NCBI GenBank assembly: GCA_935421135.1
Contig: OW285192.1
Coordinates: 4,507,501-4,571,500 of the forward strand
Reading direction: 5' to 3'
Length of the DNA stretch: 64,000 bases
DNA from: Bugulina stolonifera
Taxonomy: Eukaryota; Bryozoa; Gymnolaemata; Cheilostomatida; Bugulidae
Part shown: in pieces, positions 46,234-59,200 of the stretch
Layout of the letters: each line of letters starts with the position of its first letter
How positions within the stretch are numbered: position 1 is the first letter of the stretch
The notes under the pieces: model-generated
Databases searched by the model: none
Told to the model about the DNA's origin: nothing
Seen by the model: only the letters and a program-made list of their open reading frames with translations
Program-made: the position numbers and the translations under genes

Positions 46234-48559
46234 ACTAGCCCACGCCGACCATTTTTTACATTTTATATTCAATAAATTTTGATTTAAGTTAGAGCTTTTT
46301 TTATTATTCTTGTAGTTATCATAGATTTTTTTATGAATGAATGAATTGTTATATAGATTAATTTAATAGTAATTGAGCCTAAGTTATTCCAGTTAAAGTA
46401 CTACTGAAATCATGCCTTTTCATGTAGCAATTATGTTATATAGGTTATTATTTTTCCATATATACCACAAAAATTCATATAACATAATCAGTTTGTCTGT
46501 TTTCTGCAAATGGAAAACACTGCAATCTCTCATTCTGCCATATTGAATTATAAAGGATGTAAACTTTGTTTACTCTGTAACTGTGGAAACAAAATGGAAG
46601 TTGTTACATAACAAAGCCTAGCCAATTAAATTAGTGTGGTTAATTTAGCTGAAATTCCAGCATAGGTAGTGGGTGGGAATTAATGCCAGCAGTACCCAAT
46701 GTCCTCATCTAATCTGCTATTCCAAGTCTAGGCTTCAAACAGAAACTTGGATCTAGTTAATCGCTGTGTCTTTGATAAAATTTTGCTTGTTACTACAGAG
46801 TACCTCAGTTCTGCCATGTGTTCTTGTTTTGTGTGCATTTACTTACTACAGCATGTGGCCCCAACTGATGTATGCCACACTTACACCACTCTCAATTGGC
46901 TTGAATAACTGTTGCATTACTTCCTATCCCTCCAATGAAATATTTGTTTGTGTTAGAGTGCAGTATATTTTAATGTGCAGTAATACAATGCATGCATGTT
47001 GTAATACATGTACATACTGATACTGTATTAGACCACAACGCATATTATATTATTATATACATGTACATGTAGTTATACTATATGGATACCGTGTTTATTC
47101 AGTGTAATATAACATATTATAGTCTATCTAGTATATGCTACAAAATGTATATACTATAATATAGTATCTACTCTATATTTTCATGCAAGTACTACTGTAT
47201 ATCTGTACCTACATGTACATCTGTACCTACATGTACATGATTTGTATTAATAAGTAATATGGTTGAACATATTTATAATCTCAAACAAGTCTGGATGTAC
47301 ATTTAGGTCTATATAACAATTATTACATGCATATTATATTGCCACTCGTAATTTAAATATTAAAATTATTTTGCATGTATACAATTGTATTATACTAACA
47401 ATATCTGCAGAAGTATTATATTACTGCAACATAGCCATAGCCCTCAACAAGCTTTGATCAGCAACTAAAAGAATTTTGTCTCAATATCCTCACTCATAGC
47501 TCCCTTTGCTTGCCCTGCTTGTACTGCATTACTCAATGGCTGGTCATATTATTGAGAAAACCATAGGATTACATAAGCCAAATAATTACAGAAAGCTCAT
47601 AGCTGTGAGATTGTAGTGTAAGTATGGGGCACCTGGTAACTCCCCTACACAGGACTATAATTAGAGAGCCAAGCTATGGGCCTTCACACTTCATACAGGA
47701 TGTGGGCAACACCCCTGTAACTTAGGACTTCCTTTTCCAGAACCCACTTTTCATGATGATTTTATATGCTGGCATATCCCAGCCCCAATTATTTTCAGAG
47801 TTTTGATAAAGTGAATATAGCAGCCTCAGGGCTTAAAGTTTAGATATATTATCATTTCTGTAGCCCTTTAAATTTAGTTTGGTTGGTTTTTTGCTATCCA
47901 ATACATTACTGGTGTTACGATTTCCCAATAATATCGTAATCATTTTAGGTTAGCTGGAATAGCCGTTGTGATGGACGCAATTAGAGTTTGTTCGGTCATG
48001 TTTCCCTGTTAAGGGAATAGCATGAAGCACCATTTTTGTGTGGGTTATCATGCTAGTATGCATGAACCAGTCTCAGTGTCATGTAAAGTCAGCTTACTAA
48101 TTATCTTCATCCTGGGATGAGGCTATGCTGATGCAATAGACTATGTGTGCTCTATTATCATAGTGACAATTCATAATGGTTTATAGGGTGTCCTGGAGTC
48201 GATAGTCTTGTCTTGATTACCATTGAATTTATTTTTGGAATTATTAGGTATGTGGTATCAAAGCTTTGCCCTCAGATTGGTTTATTTTCCCGGAGAGTGG
48301 GGATTCCAATATTTTTTTTGCCAGACCAATACTCCCAAGTTGTCTGACTCTTATGTGCAAATAAAGCTCATTTAGGTGAGCAGGTGAATAGGCTACTCTT
48401 CTTTTCACTTATAGCCTATGTCACTAGGGATCTGAAGCTATGTTATTTGCTATGGTTTTAGTAAGAAAGACCAGTGTCAAACAGTTATTTCTGTCTACCT
48501 TAATAGCGGTCTTTTGATATTTAGTCTATAATTGACATCCTCACACTCATGTATCAATA
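46234..48559. other. Intergenic DNA, no gene seen
   Basis: AT-rich, with several TACATGTACATG palindromes (46990-47240). No conserved coding detected. Confidence 0.4.
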
Positions 48560-48567
48560 GGAAGAAG

Positions 48568-50151
48568 TAGGCCTGCACCGGTGTTGCCTCCCCACTGATA
48601 TTCGGTTTTTGGGGTGGTGGTAATCAAACACCGGTTGACACCGGTTCTCTTGTGCCTAGTCTCATTCGGTGTCAACCGATGCCAAATTTGGATCGATATA
48701 CCGAACCGCACCGGGCCCCTTGATCCTGGTCTCAAGCGGTGTTAGACGGTGTCAACTTTGGTTCGATATACCGGATCGAACTGGTCCAGGGGCTAGTTCG
48801 TAGAGTTGTCCCATCATGACCGTTCAATACAAGGGAACAAAAATCCTCAACACTTTCTTGCAACATGAGTTTATGCCAATCATTGTTTATTTTATTTTCA
48901 GATATGGCTTCATTAAAACATAGTATATGTATATTATTCTATTTAAGTGGCTATTGGGCTAATGAAAGTAATCAGTGCTTACTCCTACTCCCAAGATTTT
49001 GTATTTGCCCATGTAGTCTAGTGAGTCTTAAGTTGCATTGGGTCTTACTTCACCTATTTTATGTAATTTTAATAAATATAAAAACATGAGGCTGGACACA
49101 CACCCAACCGACTACATATAATTTATTAGATTTATTACTGATTGTGACCAAATTACAGAAGAAAAACAGCAAACATTGTTTCCACCACACTCGTACCATT
49201 GACACAAAAAGATAACAAATTTAAAATGACATGGGCTAACTTCATATCACAAGAGAAAGAAGAAACGCTAGCATAGTTGCACATGATGTATCGATAATGT
49301 AGGGAATCTTTCTTGCAAGCTTTCTTGATAGATTGCTGATTTTGTATAATTCAGTGTGTCCACCGATTGAATCTAGCAGATTTTGTCTTCAGATGGGATA
49401 TTACGATGGCTCAGTCCGATGAATTCTACCTACAAAATATTGATTGAACATCAGTATTAGCTTATTTTAAATAAATAAAGAGCTGGTGCTTACCAAAAGC
49501 ATAACTACACAACGATTTTAAATTAAAAAGCCATAATTAATAATGATTAACTATTATAAGCATTGTAGCTATTCTTAGTTACAAGCGAATATAACCAAAC
49601 TTAAACATTAGTAGTAGATTAATTATAATAGAAATAATTAATCCAATGGTATGTTTAAATTTAATTATTATTATACTATTTATAATAATATAAATATAAT
49701 CCATCATATTCGATCGTATACTACTGTTCTATTTCAGCACACTATTCGTGAACAAAGCAATCATATGCAAACGATAGAATATAATCTACCAGAATATGCT
49801 AAGTTACGTAATTATGAATCAATTTAGTATAATTTAATAATAATTACTACCTCCACAACATTGATAATCAATCACAGCCACGATGGCAGTTAATGTTGAA
49901 ACGGATTAGCGAAGGTATGCAACCTAGTTTGAAGTGAGGTAAACAAGAACACGTGATATTAGACCGCATGAATATTGAATGACTACTGGCATAGCGGTCC
50001 GGTTCGATAACATCGAACTACACCGAACCATCGATATATCGTTTGGGTACGGTGCCGGTGCGATTCGGTGCATAAAAAATTTGCCGATGTGTCACACCGA
50101 GGGTTCACACATCGTTTACATCGTTTGAAACCGAAACACCGTGCAGGCCTA
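48568..50151. mobile_element. hAT-type non-autonomous transposon (1584 bp)
   Basis: Ends TAGGCCTGCAC and GTGCAGGCCTA are inverted, and the 8-bp duplication GGAAGAAG lies at 48560-48567 and 50152-50159. Subterminal regions at both ends have many CCGGT and TTCGATATACCG motifs, as transposase-binding sites in hAT elements often do. The ~1 kb interior is AT-rich and has no transposase frame. Confidence 0.85.
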
Positions 50152-50159
50152 GGAAGAAG

Positions 50160-53100
50160 TGCATCAAAGACTGACACTCCTTTTAAACATACCACAGTTC
50201 TGTGGGTTTTTGATTCTAAAGATCATCCAGTTTGAAGGAGATCTTCTTGCAAGTTTGTACCTACATAGTGTTGCTTGTCCACAACCATATGGTTCTGAGG
50301 TGGTCTAGGCCTCTATTACAGAGATGAAACTAGCGGATTTTACAATGGTCACTTCCCTTATTTGTGATGACTGACTGGAGGCAGATGATTGATTACGTTG
50401 TCTGGTTGCTGATGCCTGTCTTCTTATAAATACGCATGATAATTGTAAGAGCAATGCCTTTCTATTTGTTTCTGATTTGTAGCCTAATGTTAGATAATAT
50501 TTGGTATTATTTTGAACCTTCTCTACTACTAGAAATACCTGATATTCCCTTGTTCACAGCGTTTTTGATTCGTTTAAGTCTTTTAATAGTGTTTTAGTTC
50601 TACAATGTACATTAAAATCGGGAAGAAATCTGCTTTTGACTATTCTGGTTCGTAATGGCGAAATATTGCTTCATTAGTCATTTCTGAAACACTTTTATGT
50701 TGTAGGCTAACTACTCGGGGTCTGTTTAAGACCTATTTCATTGCAATCTAATATATTAGTATCAGTGTAGAGATAAGTATTTGAGACTTTGGTAGAAGGA
50801 GGATAATTTTTGTGAAGTTTTAGTAAGATCTTCTGGTTCAATTTTAACAACCTATCTGATAATTTGCTGATTTAGTTTTAACCGGCCCTATTTGTGCCAA
50901 TCTCTGGTCTTTTAAGTGTCTAAATTGGCGTAACTCTGACATATTTTCAAATTTTAGCCTTTGGAATCTCACATGACTGTTGGTGATTATAGATTAGCAG
51001 GATTATCCAAACACCTAATCTCATTATTGAGTCAGTGGTAGGGTGTTGGAATTCTAATGGAAATCTTTTGATGGTGTAGTAATGTTGTATAATTGTAGCC
51101 AAGTCAAGGGCTAGTTTATTACTGAAGTGGTATCAGTTCTTGTTTGTCCAGGTGTGATCTGCTTGTATATGGTAAAGGACACAGTCAACTGTATGCTCCA
51201 AGCAGTCATTGTGCATTAGAGTCATAAATAGAACTCTCAACATTTCTTGTTGGACAAATTGTAGATGTTACCGCATAGACTTGGCTCTCAGCTGCCTGGC
51301 TACCTTCTCTCTTTGGTTTTCCCATTCTAGCAGGGCTGGACAAACTATGCTGGCATATTGCACCACGTATGTTATCATATTTCATTGAATCTCAATTTTC
51401 TCTTCACACATTAGATTATAAGCGAGAAGTAGAGTTATAGGAATGGAGATCCCAAGTGGCAGTAGTATCTCACCACTCGTGTAATGGAGCACATATCAAC
51501 TGCAGAGTGCAGCTAGAGGAGGAGTGTACATGCTACTTGAGCTAGCTTCTTCTTTCTATACTATCATATCCACTGGGTAAAGCTAATATTTGCCCACATG
51601 CGATTATTTGTAGTATGATCTGTTGATTATTGACTTTTCACTCATCTTCAAACAAATTAGACCATCGGATAAATCAAAGCCTTCATTAGTTCTATATTAC
51701 AACAGTCCTTCTGGTTTGATTGAATTTGCTCTGACTGTGTTGTTGTAGGATTTTGACTATAACTACTCCTCTGATGTTCATACGTGTAGCCTATGCAGTG
51801 GATATTCAGTGTTTAATAGCTGATATGGTGCGGTATTGACGTTTTATTTCATGAATATTTTGTACTGGATCACAGTTATAGGCAACTAGTTTTGTTGTGA
51901 AGAGCTGAAACTGAACAGTGTTGGAAATGGAGAGATTAGACATAGTCTTAGCCAAGACTGGAGCATGCAATGTTTAATTTCCTTACTTTATTTAATTCCT
52001 CGAGTACTATCATAGAATATGAGGACTGTACAGTTTTTATTGTATTATATTCCCTCTCTTCAGCGAAACGTTTGGGTGAGACTGGACTAATTTTACAAAA
52101 ATTTGGCATTTAGTGAAGAGTCCTCCAAGAAGAAGTTATCTTCTCCATTATATAGGCTTGCACCCGCAACCAACTTTCCCCAATCGCAAACAAGGATCCA
52201 AGACTGTATCAAATATAGAGAAAGATGACTCATACGATTTTGTGGGAAGGGCTGTGGTTGGTATCTGAGGTGTCACCAAATGTACTCATTTGAATCATGT
52301 CCTGTAGGGAGGATGGGTTGGAAATCAATATTGATCAAGTGCTGTCTGTGCTAATGAGCTCATCTCTCCATTCATCAACATTCCATACATGATGTGCAAG
52401 TCAGCGGCAGCATGGAGGCAGCAATAAACTATTATCTTAGCTAACTGTTGATCTAGTAGAGTCAGCAGTCAGTTATGCCAGAGATATATATCAAAACCTC
52501 ATTAGTCATGTTAAAAATAACAAGCCTCTTTATAATAGCACCAGTACATAGTACAATGTGCACATAGATGCAGCAGCTACTCTGGAGTGTAATGTACACA
52601 TATCATTGCATTCAGTAGTCTACATGTTTGTGATAGTAAAAGGTGTGTTATAACAACATTCCTTTCATCACAGCAATGACCATTCTATAGTATTATTAGT
52701 GGAATTCTATACCCAAATATTCCTAATACAGTTCAACTAAGTCCTCTAATCCAGCTAGTAGGCTATTACTAAACAGTTGAGTGGAATAGACTGCAGGTGA
52801 AGTATTGACTGGCATGCTATCAGCATTAGCCATCCTATTTTCTCAGACTAACAGGCTGGTTGGTGGGATCACTTGCACCTACCTAGGATATATCAATGTA
52901 TACTTGGTCACATGACATGCCAGGTCTGGCTTAGGCAGCTGTAGGTGTTGCTTTGATATGGCAGCTGGAGCTGCAGGGAGGTAGACCACTGGCCTTCTAA
53001 AGGCAATGACCATCTGGACCCTGTGCTTATCAATGTGGATTAACTGCAGATAACATCTTAGTTATTAATAACAAACTACCTTTTGTAAACTCTATTTTAT

Positions 53101-53267
53101 GATATAATTATCTTGTTTAATTCTAACTAATTGCTTCCATTAGTAAACTGCACTAATGACTCGATTTGGATTACTTTATTCCTATATAATGCTATGAACT
53201 TCGTTTGTGTTATAGATAGTGAATTACCCTGATGTCTGCATCCTGAGCCTATAGAATACTAGACATC
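50160..53267. other. Intergenic DNA upstream of CASK
   Basis: No convincing coding exon. A possible acceptor (GTTATAG, about 53210-53216) precedes the CASK start and may begin a 5' UTR exon. Confidence 0.4.
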
Positions 53268-56200
53268 ATGGGAGAGGGTCAGGAGGTATTGTTTGACGAT
53301 AGTTATGAGCTACACGAGGTCATCGGAAGGTTAGTCTGCTAATAGGCCTACTCTATTTCTATATCTCAGCATGGTTATTAATCCTATATACAGCAAACAA
53401 TGCACATGTAGTGCATCCATAGTCTTGAATCTAATAATTATTATTGTTTGTAAACTAAATATAAGTGAAGACTAATGACTGATTATAATAGTAGAGTAAT
53501 ATAGAGTAATAAGTAATGGTGTTCTGTATACATCAAACCACACTTGGCTAGCAGATGGGGCTGGGGCCCCAATCCTCACTGTTAGGTGCAGCAGTGGAGA
53601 AATTTAGATAGCCTTAGTTCTTTGTGTATGTTTGGGTAAGGACGGTCTACCAACAACATAGAGAAGACAACTTCTCTTGCTTCAGTTTTGGCGAAGAAGA
53701 AAGGCATCTCACATTTCTCCACTACTGTACCTACCTCAATCCTCAGTTGCTGCGGTCCCACAGTCTGTGCTACACAGTAGATGATATGATACTGCACAGT
53801 GATTTCTAGAGTCTTTAATGCTGGTTGGCAGGGCCTGTACCTGCCGACATAAGGGCAGACAACACCTAAATGTAATGTGTAGTCCTGTTAAGAGCTGACC
53901 AACTGCAGTAGATGACTCGATTTTGACTAATTAGGATCTGTATGTATTTAGGCACCAAATCAAGAAGCTAACTGAACGTTATTGGTTCTAGTAAGAGTGC
54001 CCCTACTCTCATATTCTACATTGTATGATACCTGTTCAGGAATCTGTCACATCAGGTGTCAACGTATTGAGATACTTAGATTCCACTTAAATAATTATAA
54101 TATTCAGGGAAACCTGTGGCCTGTGCTCAGATACGTTGAGAGACAACTGACTAGTGAGTGCCAGTGCACTGGTTGTAATTGGTAGTGTCAGTGCAGTGTC
54201 AGTACAGTGTCATCATAGGGACCTTTTCCACTTCAAACCAGAGCTGAGGTTGTAACTGTATTCCCTCTTCCTCTTTGAATTATACACAATTATACTGTAG
54301 GACTATGCAGTGTAGGCCTGCATTCTAGCCATCAACTTGTTCCAATGTATTCTATTTAATTAGCTAATTACAGAAATTTCCATATAAAGTTTAGTTTGAA
54401 AAGTAGTGTAACTTCAACTAAGTTAATTTGCTAATTGAGTGTTAGTGATACATTGTATATGCAGTCGGACCTTAGAAGTAAAGGGCATATACATAGATTG
54501 CTGAACTATAATAGTTTATGTTGTGTACTCTTCTCATGTTGGATGGAAGATTGTAAAACCTAAGTACTTTGTGTTGGCCAACATGTTGTTTACCCACATG
54601 TAGGTCTTTAAAGTTGAAAGATGGAAAATATAGTCTGTAGACCTGAAAAGAAAAGGGGATGGTGGGGAATATGACTTGCCCATTTATTTGATATGAATTA
54701 CTACATCACGTAGTCTAATACATTTACTTTTAATAGTATATCATAACATATAAAGCTCACATTTCCTGCTACCATAAATTAATATCAGGTGAAAGAGACA
54801 TTGGTTATGTCATCTCTATTTGGCTGAGCTAGGAGATGTATCTTCATACTCACAATAAGACAATGCTTGTACAACCATAGAAAAGTTGGATCCCAGTCTA
54901 GTACAACCAATCACCATGTGACCTACCCAGGATTCCTTCAGTTTGGAAGACTAGGCCTATCATTCCTTCGGGCCTACACTTAGACAACAGTGCACTCCCC
55001 ATAAAACTTCAATGTTCAATATCTATATCCTTTATACCTTATTGTAGAGGACCATTTAGTGTAGTAAGAAAATGTGTTCACAGAACAACCAAACAACCGT
55101 TCGCTGCAAAGATAATCGATGTGGCCAAATTCACAGCCTGCCCTGGGCTTTCTGCTGAAGGTAAGTGTTTAAATCCAACGCTGTTAGGTGTCAGCATCTC
55201 CTTGCCCTTTTCTGTTCATTTTCGTAAAACTACTTTACCCTGACAACTGAGCTGATCTACTCTTCTGTTGTGAAGTTTGCAAGATCAACTCTATATATTA
55301 CTTACCCTATGGTTCTAACATTACTCGGTGACTGGAAAGTCTTGGTCATTGGCCTTTTGCTGCTCCGAGTGTCATTGAAATTGCACATCCATAGAAGTCA
55401 TTGACTTACCAATTGAGGGTGGTTACTGACAGACTGACTGGAGGTCATTGACTTACTGACTGGAGGTCATTGACTTACTGACTGAAGGTCATTGACTTAC
55501 TGACTAGAGGTCATTGACTTACTGACTGGAGATCATTGACTTACTGACTGAAGGTCATTGACTTACTGACTAGAGGTCATTGGCTTACTCTCTGGAGGAC
55601 ATTGGCTTACTGTCTGGAGGTCCTTGACTTACTGACTGGAGATTATTGACTTGCTGACTGAAGGTCATTGGCTTACTGTCTGGAGGTCATTAACCCAATG
55701 TATAGCCCACTTGCTGAGGTCATTGACCTGTCTAAATATCATTTCAAGATTGATTAATATTAGTTCTAAGTGGGGAACTGGATTGTTTATGCTTTTATAA
55801 CTACACAGTAGATTTATGAATATATAATATTTTATCTATGGTTGTGACTTGCTAATTACTCCGTTTCTCTGTTATTCTCCAGACTTGAGAAGAGAAGCTA
55901 CCATCTGCCACATGTTGAAGCATCCTCATATAACAGAACTGCTGGAGACGTACAGCTCTGAGGGAATGCTCTACATGGTATTTGAGTAGTAAGTTACTAG
56001 CCATACCTACTGCAGACACCTATGTACTAGAAGTGACTTGGGCACCTTGGGGCACCATGGTGCACCTTGGTGCACCTTGGTTGATCTGTATATCCTGTGA
56101 CAGTTTGTAACTACTGTTATTCTATAATTATATAATTACTACTTATTTACATAGGCCTACCATCTCTAACATTTCGTTTGCCATGCAGGCCGTCTAAACT

Positions 56201-59200
56201 TAGGTTACCTACAATGTAGCCAACGTCCCACATGTTGGTAGTCTGCTATATTTTAACCTTTTTGGTGAAAAATCACATTGGGTAGCATGAACCACACTGG
56301 GTGTAGGTGTAGGTCGCACCCCATTATATCTTCTGTATATTGTAGTATGGATGGTACAGACTTGTGTTTTGAAGTGGTAAGAAGAGCATCCGCTGGATTT
56401 GTTTACAGTGAAGCTGTTGCCAGGTATGAGGTCATTTCCTGCTGCATGAATGTTCTCATTTGATGGGAAATTTGGTGCAACTTATAAACAAGTATTGTTA
56501 ATCGCATCCATTTACAGTATGGGAAAAAGTGGAAAGAAATATGTTTGTCTCGTAATACAGTGTTGTATTGTCAGCTTTATCACTTACACAAGTTTTTAAT
56601 GCAGGATATTGAATTTGTGTGCCATACTGTGGTTGGGCCAACATAGCAATTTTAAATGTAGGTTTTCCTTTCTGCCACTGTTAGTCTGCCGGTCAATAAG
56701 ATATTGTCTATGTAAAGCACCTGACAGCGTACCTTTGTGTGTATATACAGTAGTATATGGTACTTGTACATGTACATGTATATAATATAATATACTATGT
56801 ATTCTTTCAGCCACTATATGAGGCAAGTCCTAGAAGCATTGCAATATTGTCATGCTAACCGTATTGTACACAGAGAGATAAAGCCACACTCTATACTACT
56901 CGCTTCCAAAGAAAACTCAGCTCCTGTTAAACTATCAGGGTTCAGTGTGGCTATGCAGCTACCTCCTCACACAGAGCATGTAGATGGAGGTAAGAACTTA
57001 GTCTATTAGTCATTACCAGACCATCACTTGTAATATACATATTATACTGAACTCAGAGTGGCAAAGGAGGGGTAACTCTAACTATCACTCTGCTCCACAT
57101 TAACAATGAGTGAAATATTTGTGGAGATCAACACCAACAGAATGGCTTCCAGAATGCTGATTGAATTCTAGTGCTACACTTGAATTCTAAATAAACTATT
57201 TAGTAGTTTAGTTCTATTTTAGTTGTTACCTCACTCATCTGTCAGTTAGTGTGTACAGCATCTCTCTGCACTCTACATATACTTACATATACCATAATAA
57301 AGGACTTATCACACCTGACAGTATTAGTGCCAAAACTAATATACTCAATGTTACATAAATGCTTTGGCTATATTGATGCTGCTGGAGTAGGAACATTGTT
57401 GCTCCTCTACATTTTTACAGTACTGCTTAATACAGCTGCAATTGGCAGCGCAAACATAAATATTTATACTTATGGTCGGCTATATTATAATTATATAATT
57501 GAGGTAGAAAGTTAGGTATAGTCTATTATGTTCTCATAGTTTACTTAGTAGAATAAAAATAGGTAGGCAATGTAACTAAGGGGCTGAAATTTTGCAAGAT
57601 TATTTTAAATTATATATTACCGTCAGGTTAGTTATATAACTGTTACACTGTTACACTGCTCTCTCGTTAACAGCTACATGTATGTTCACTCATTGTTAGT
57701 CCTATACCTGGCAGGGTAGTGATTACTACACTGTATGGTTTCCCCAAGACTAGCCACTTGCAATGTGCCGATGGTAGTTATCTTTCCTTAGTCTTAGTGT
57801 AAACTAATAGGAATAAGGATGGTAGTGTTTAGTATTGACAATGGTGTATATTATCATTGATATTGACAGCCAGAATAACTTATTCATCACTGAATGAGTG
57901 TTATTGAAATTAGCATGATATGGTAGGCTGGGTCTAGGAACTACAGGGGAGGCAACTCTAGATATGTGACTCACTTTAGACTTAGGAAAAGCTGTTTTTA
58001 CTACGTGTACCTTGTGATGAAATAAGAGTTGTCTTCTCATTGACTGCAGCATTGCATGCCATTAGGTGTATAGCTCTGGGTGCACTGTGCATGTATAGTA
58101 CCTCACCACATGTACATGTAGTTCCCAGTTGTATGTGATATACACAGAGTGTTGAAGCAATTGAGCCTATATATACTCTGGTTGGCATTTATTGCATCAG
58201 CTAAGATTAAGAGTATATACCTTACCTTATTCTTACCATATTCACTGTTGACTGTTACATAATATCAACTACACACTGTTATATTATAGTTTCAATCACA
58301 ATAGAATGCAGCCAGTTCAATGAGTAAAATCTCTTGAGTTTTTATTGGCAATGCTTACCTCCCTGGTCCTCTACTCTCCTCCCCCATCATTGCAACTTGG
58401 CTGACTGAAGCTATACCATAGCTTATAGCATAGCTTAGGTTCCATGTCTCTTACTTGTAATGTCTTATTTCATTCAGAATAAGTTTCAATGTGCAGCTTT
58501 ACAGTTGGCTGCTAGCTATTCTGTACTAAACTTTATATTTCTGGCATGTTTTTGCACATCCAATGCTTCTATGCCTCATGTTTTCCTGTAGTTTCATTAT
58601 TTGGCAATGTTTGTTTAGTTTGCTGCTTATAAACATTGTTTGTTTGCTTGGTTTGCTGCATATAATCATTGTTATCATTTTAGACATACAACTGCATGAC
58701 GACTTAGATCAGTACGTTACTACTAGTTTCATTGGTAAGCATGTTACTGTATGTGCACAGCTTGTACACTTGCATTGTATGAAAGCTGTTTATATAAGTT
58801 TCCTTGTGAAAAATCTTGGCCAATCAGATTGTCGAAAAATCTGGGCTAATAATCAGCAGGAACCTCAGTGTAGACCAAGGCATGCTGACTTTGCTTGGAA
58901 GTTTATATAAAGGGTTTTGCTTACATGTACGTGTAGCCTACATGTACACCTTCATGGAGGCTGTACGAACTTGTAGGTAACATACATGTATATACCAGAG
59001 ATTGTGCTGGTTCTTGGTTGTTCCTTTCCATTCCATACTCTCCAAACTCCTAGCCTGTGCTCACCTGATTGATACCATACATACATTGTATATACTAGAT
59101 ACATATAGTATGTGTATAGTTAGTAAATGTACATAGTTGAAGAATCCCAGTCTTACTATCATTGTGTAGCATCCAATACAAATAGGTAGGCACCTACAGT

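Noticed and set aside
58563..58910. 115-codon frame in CASK intron
   Set aside because: Covers the 51-nt candidate exon by chance; flanking parts are intron-like.
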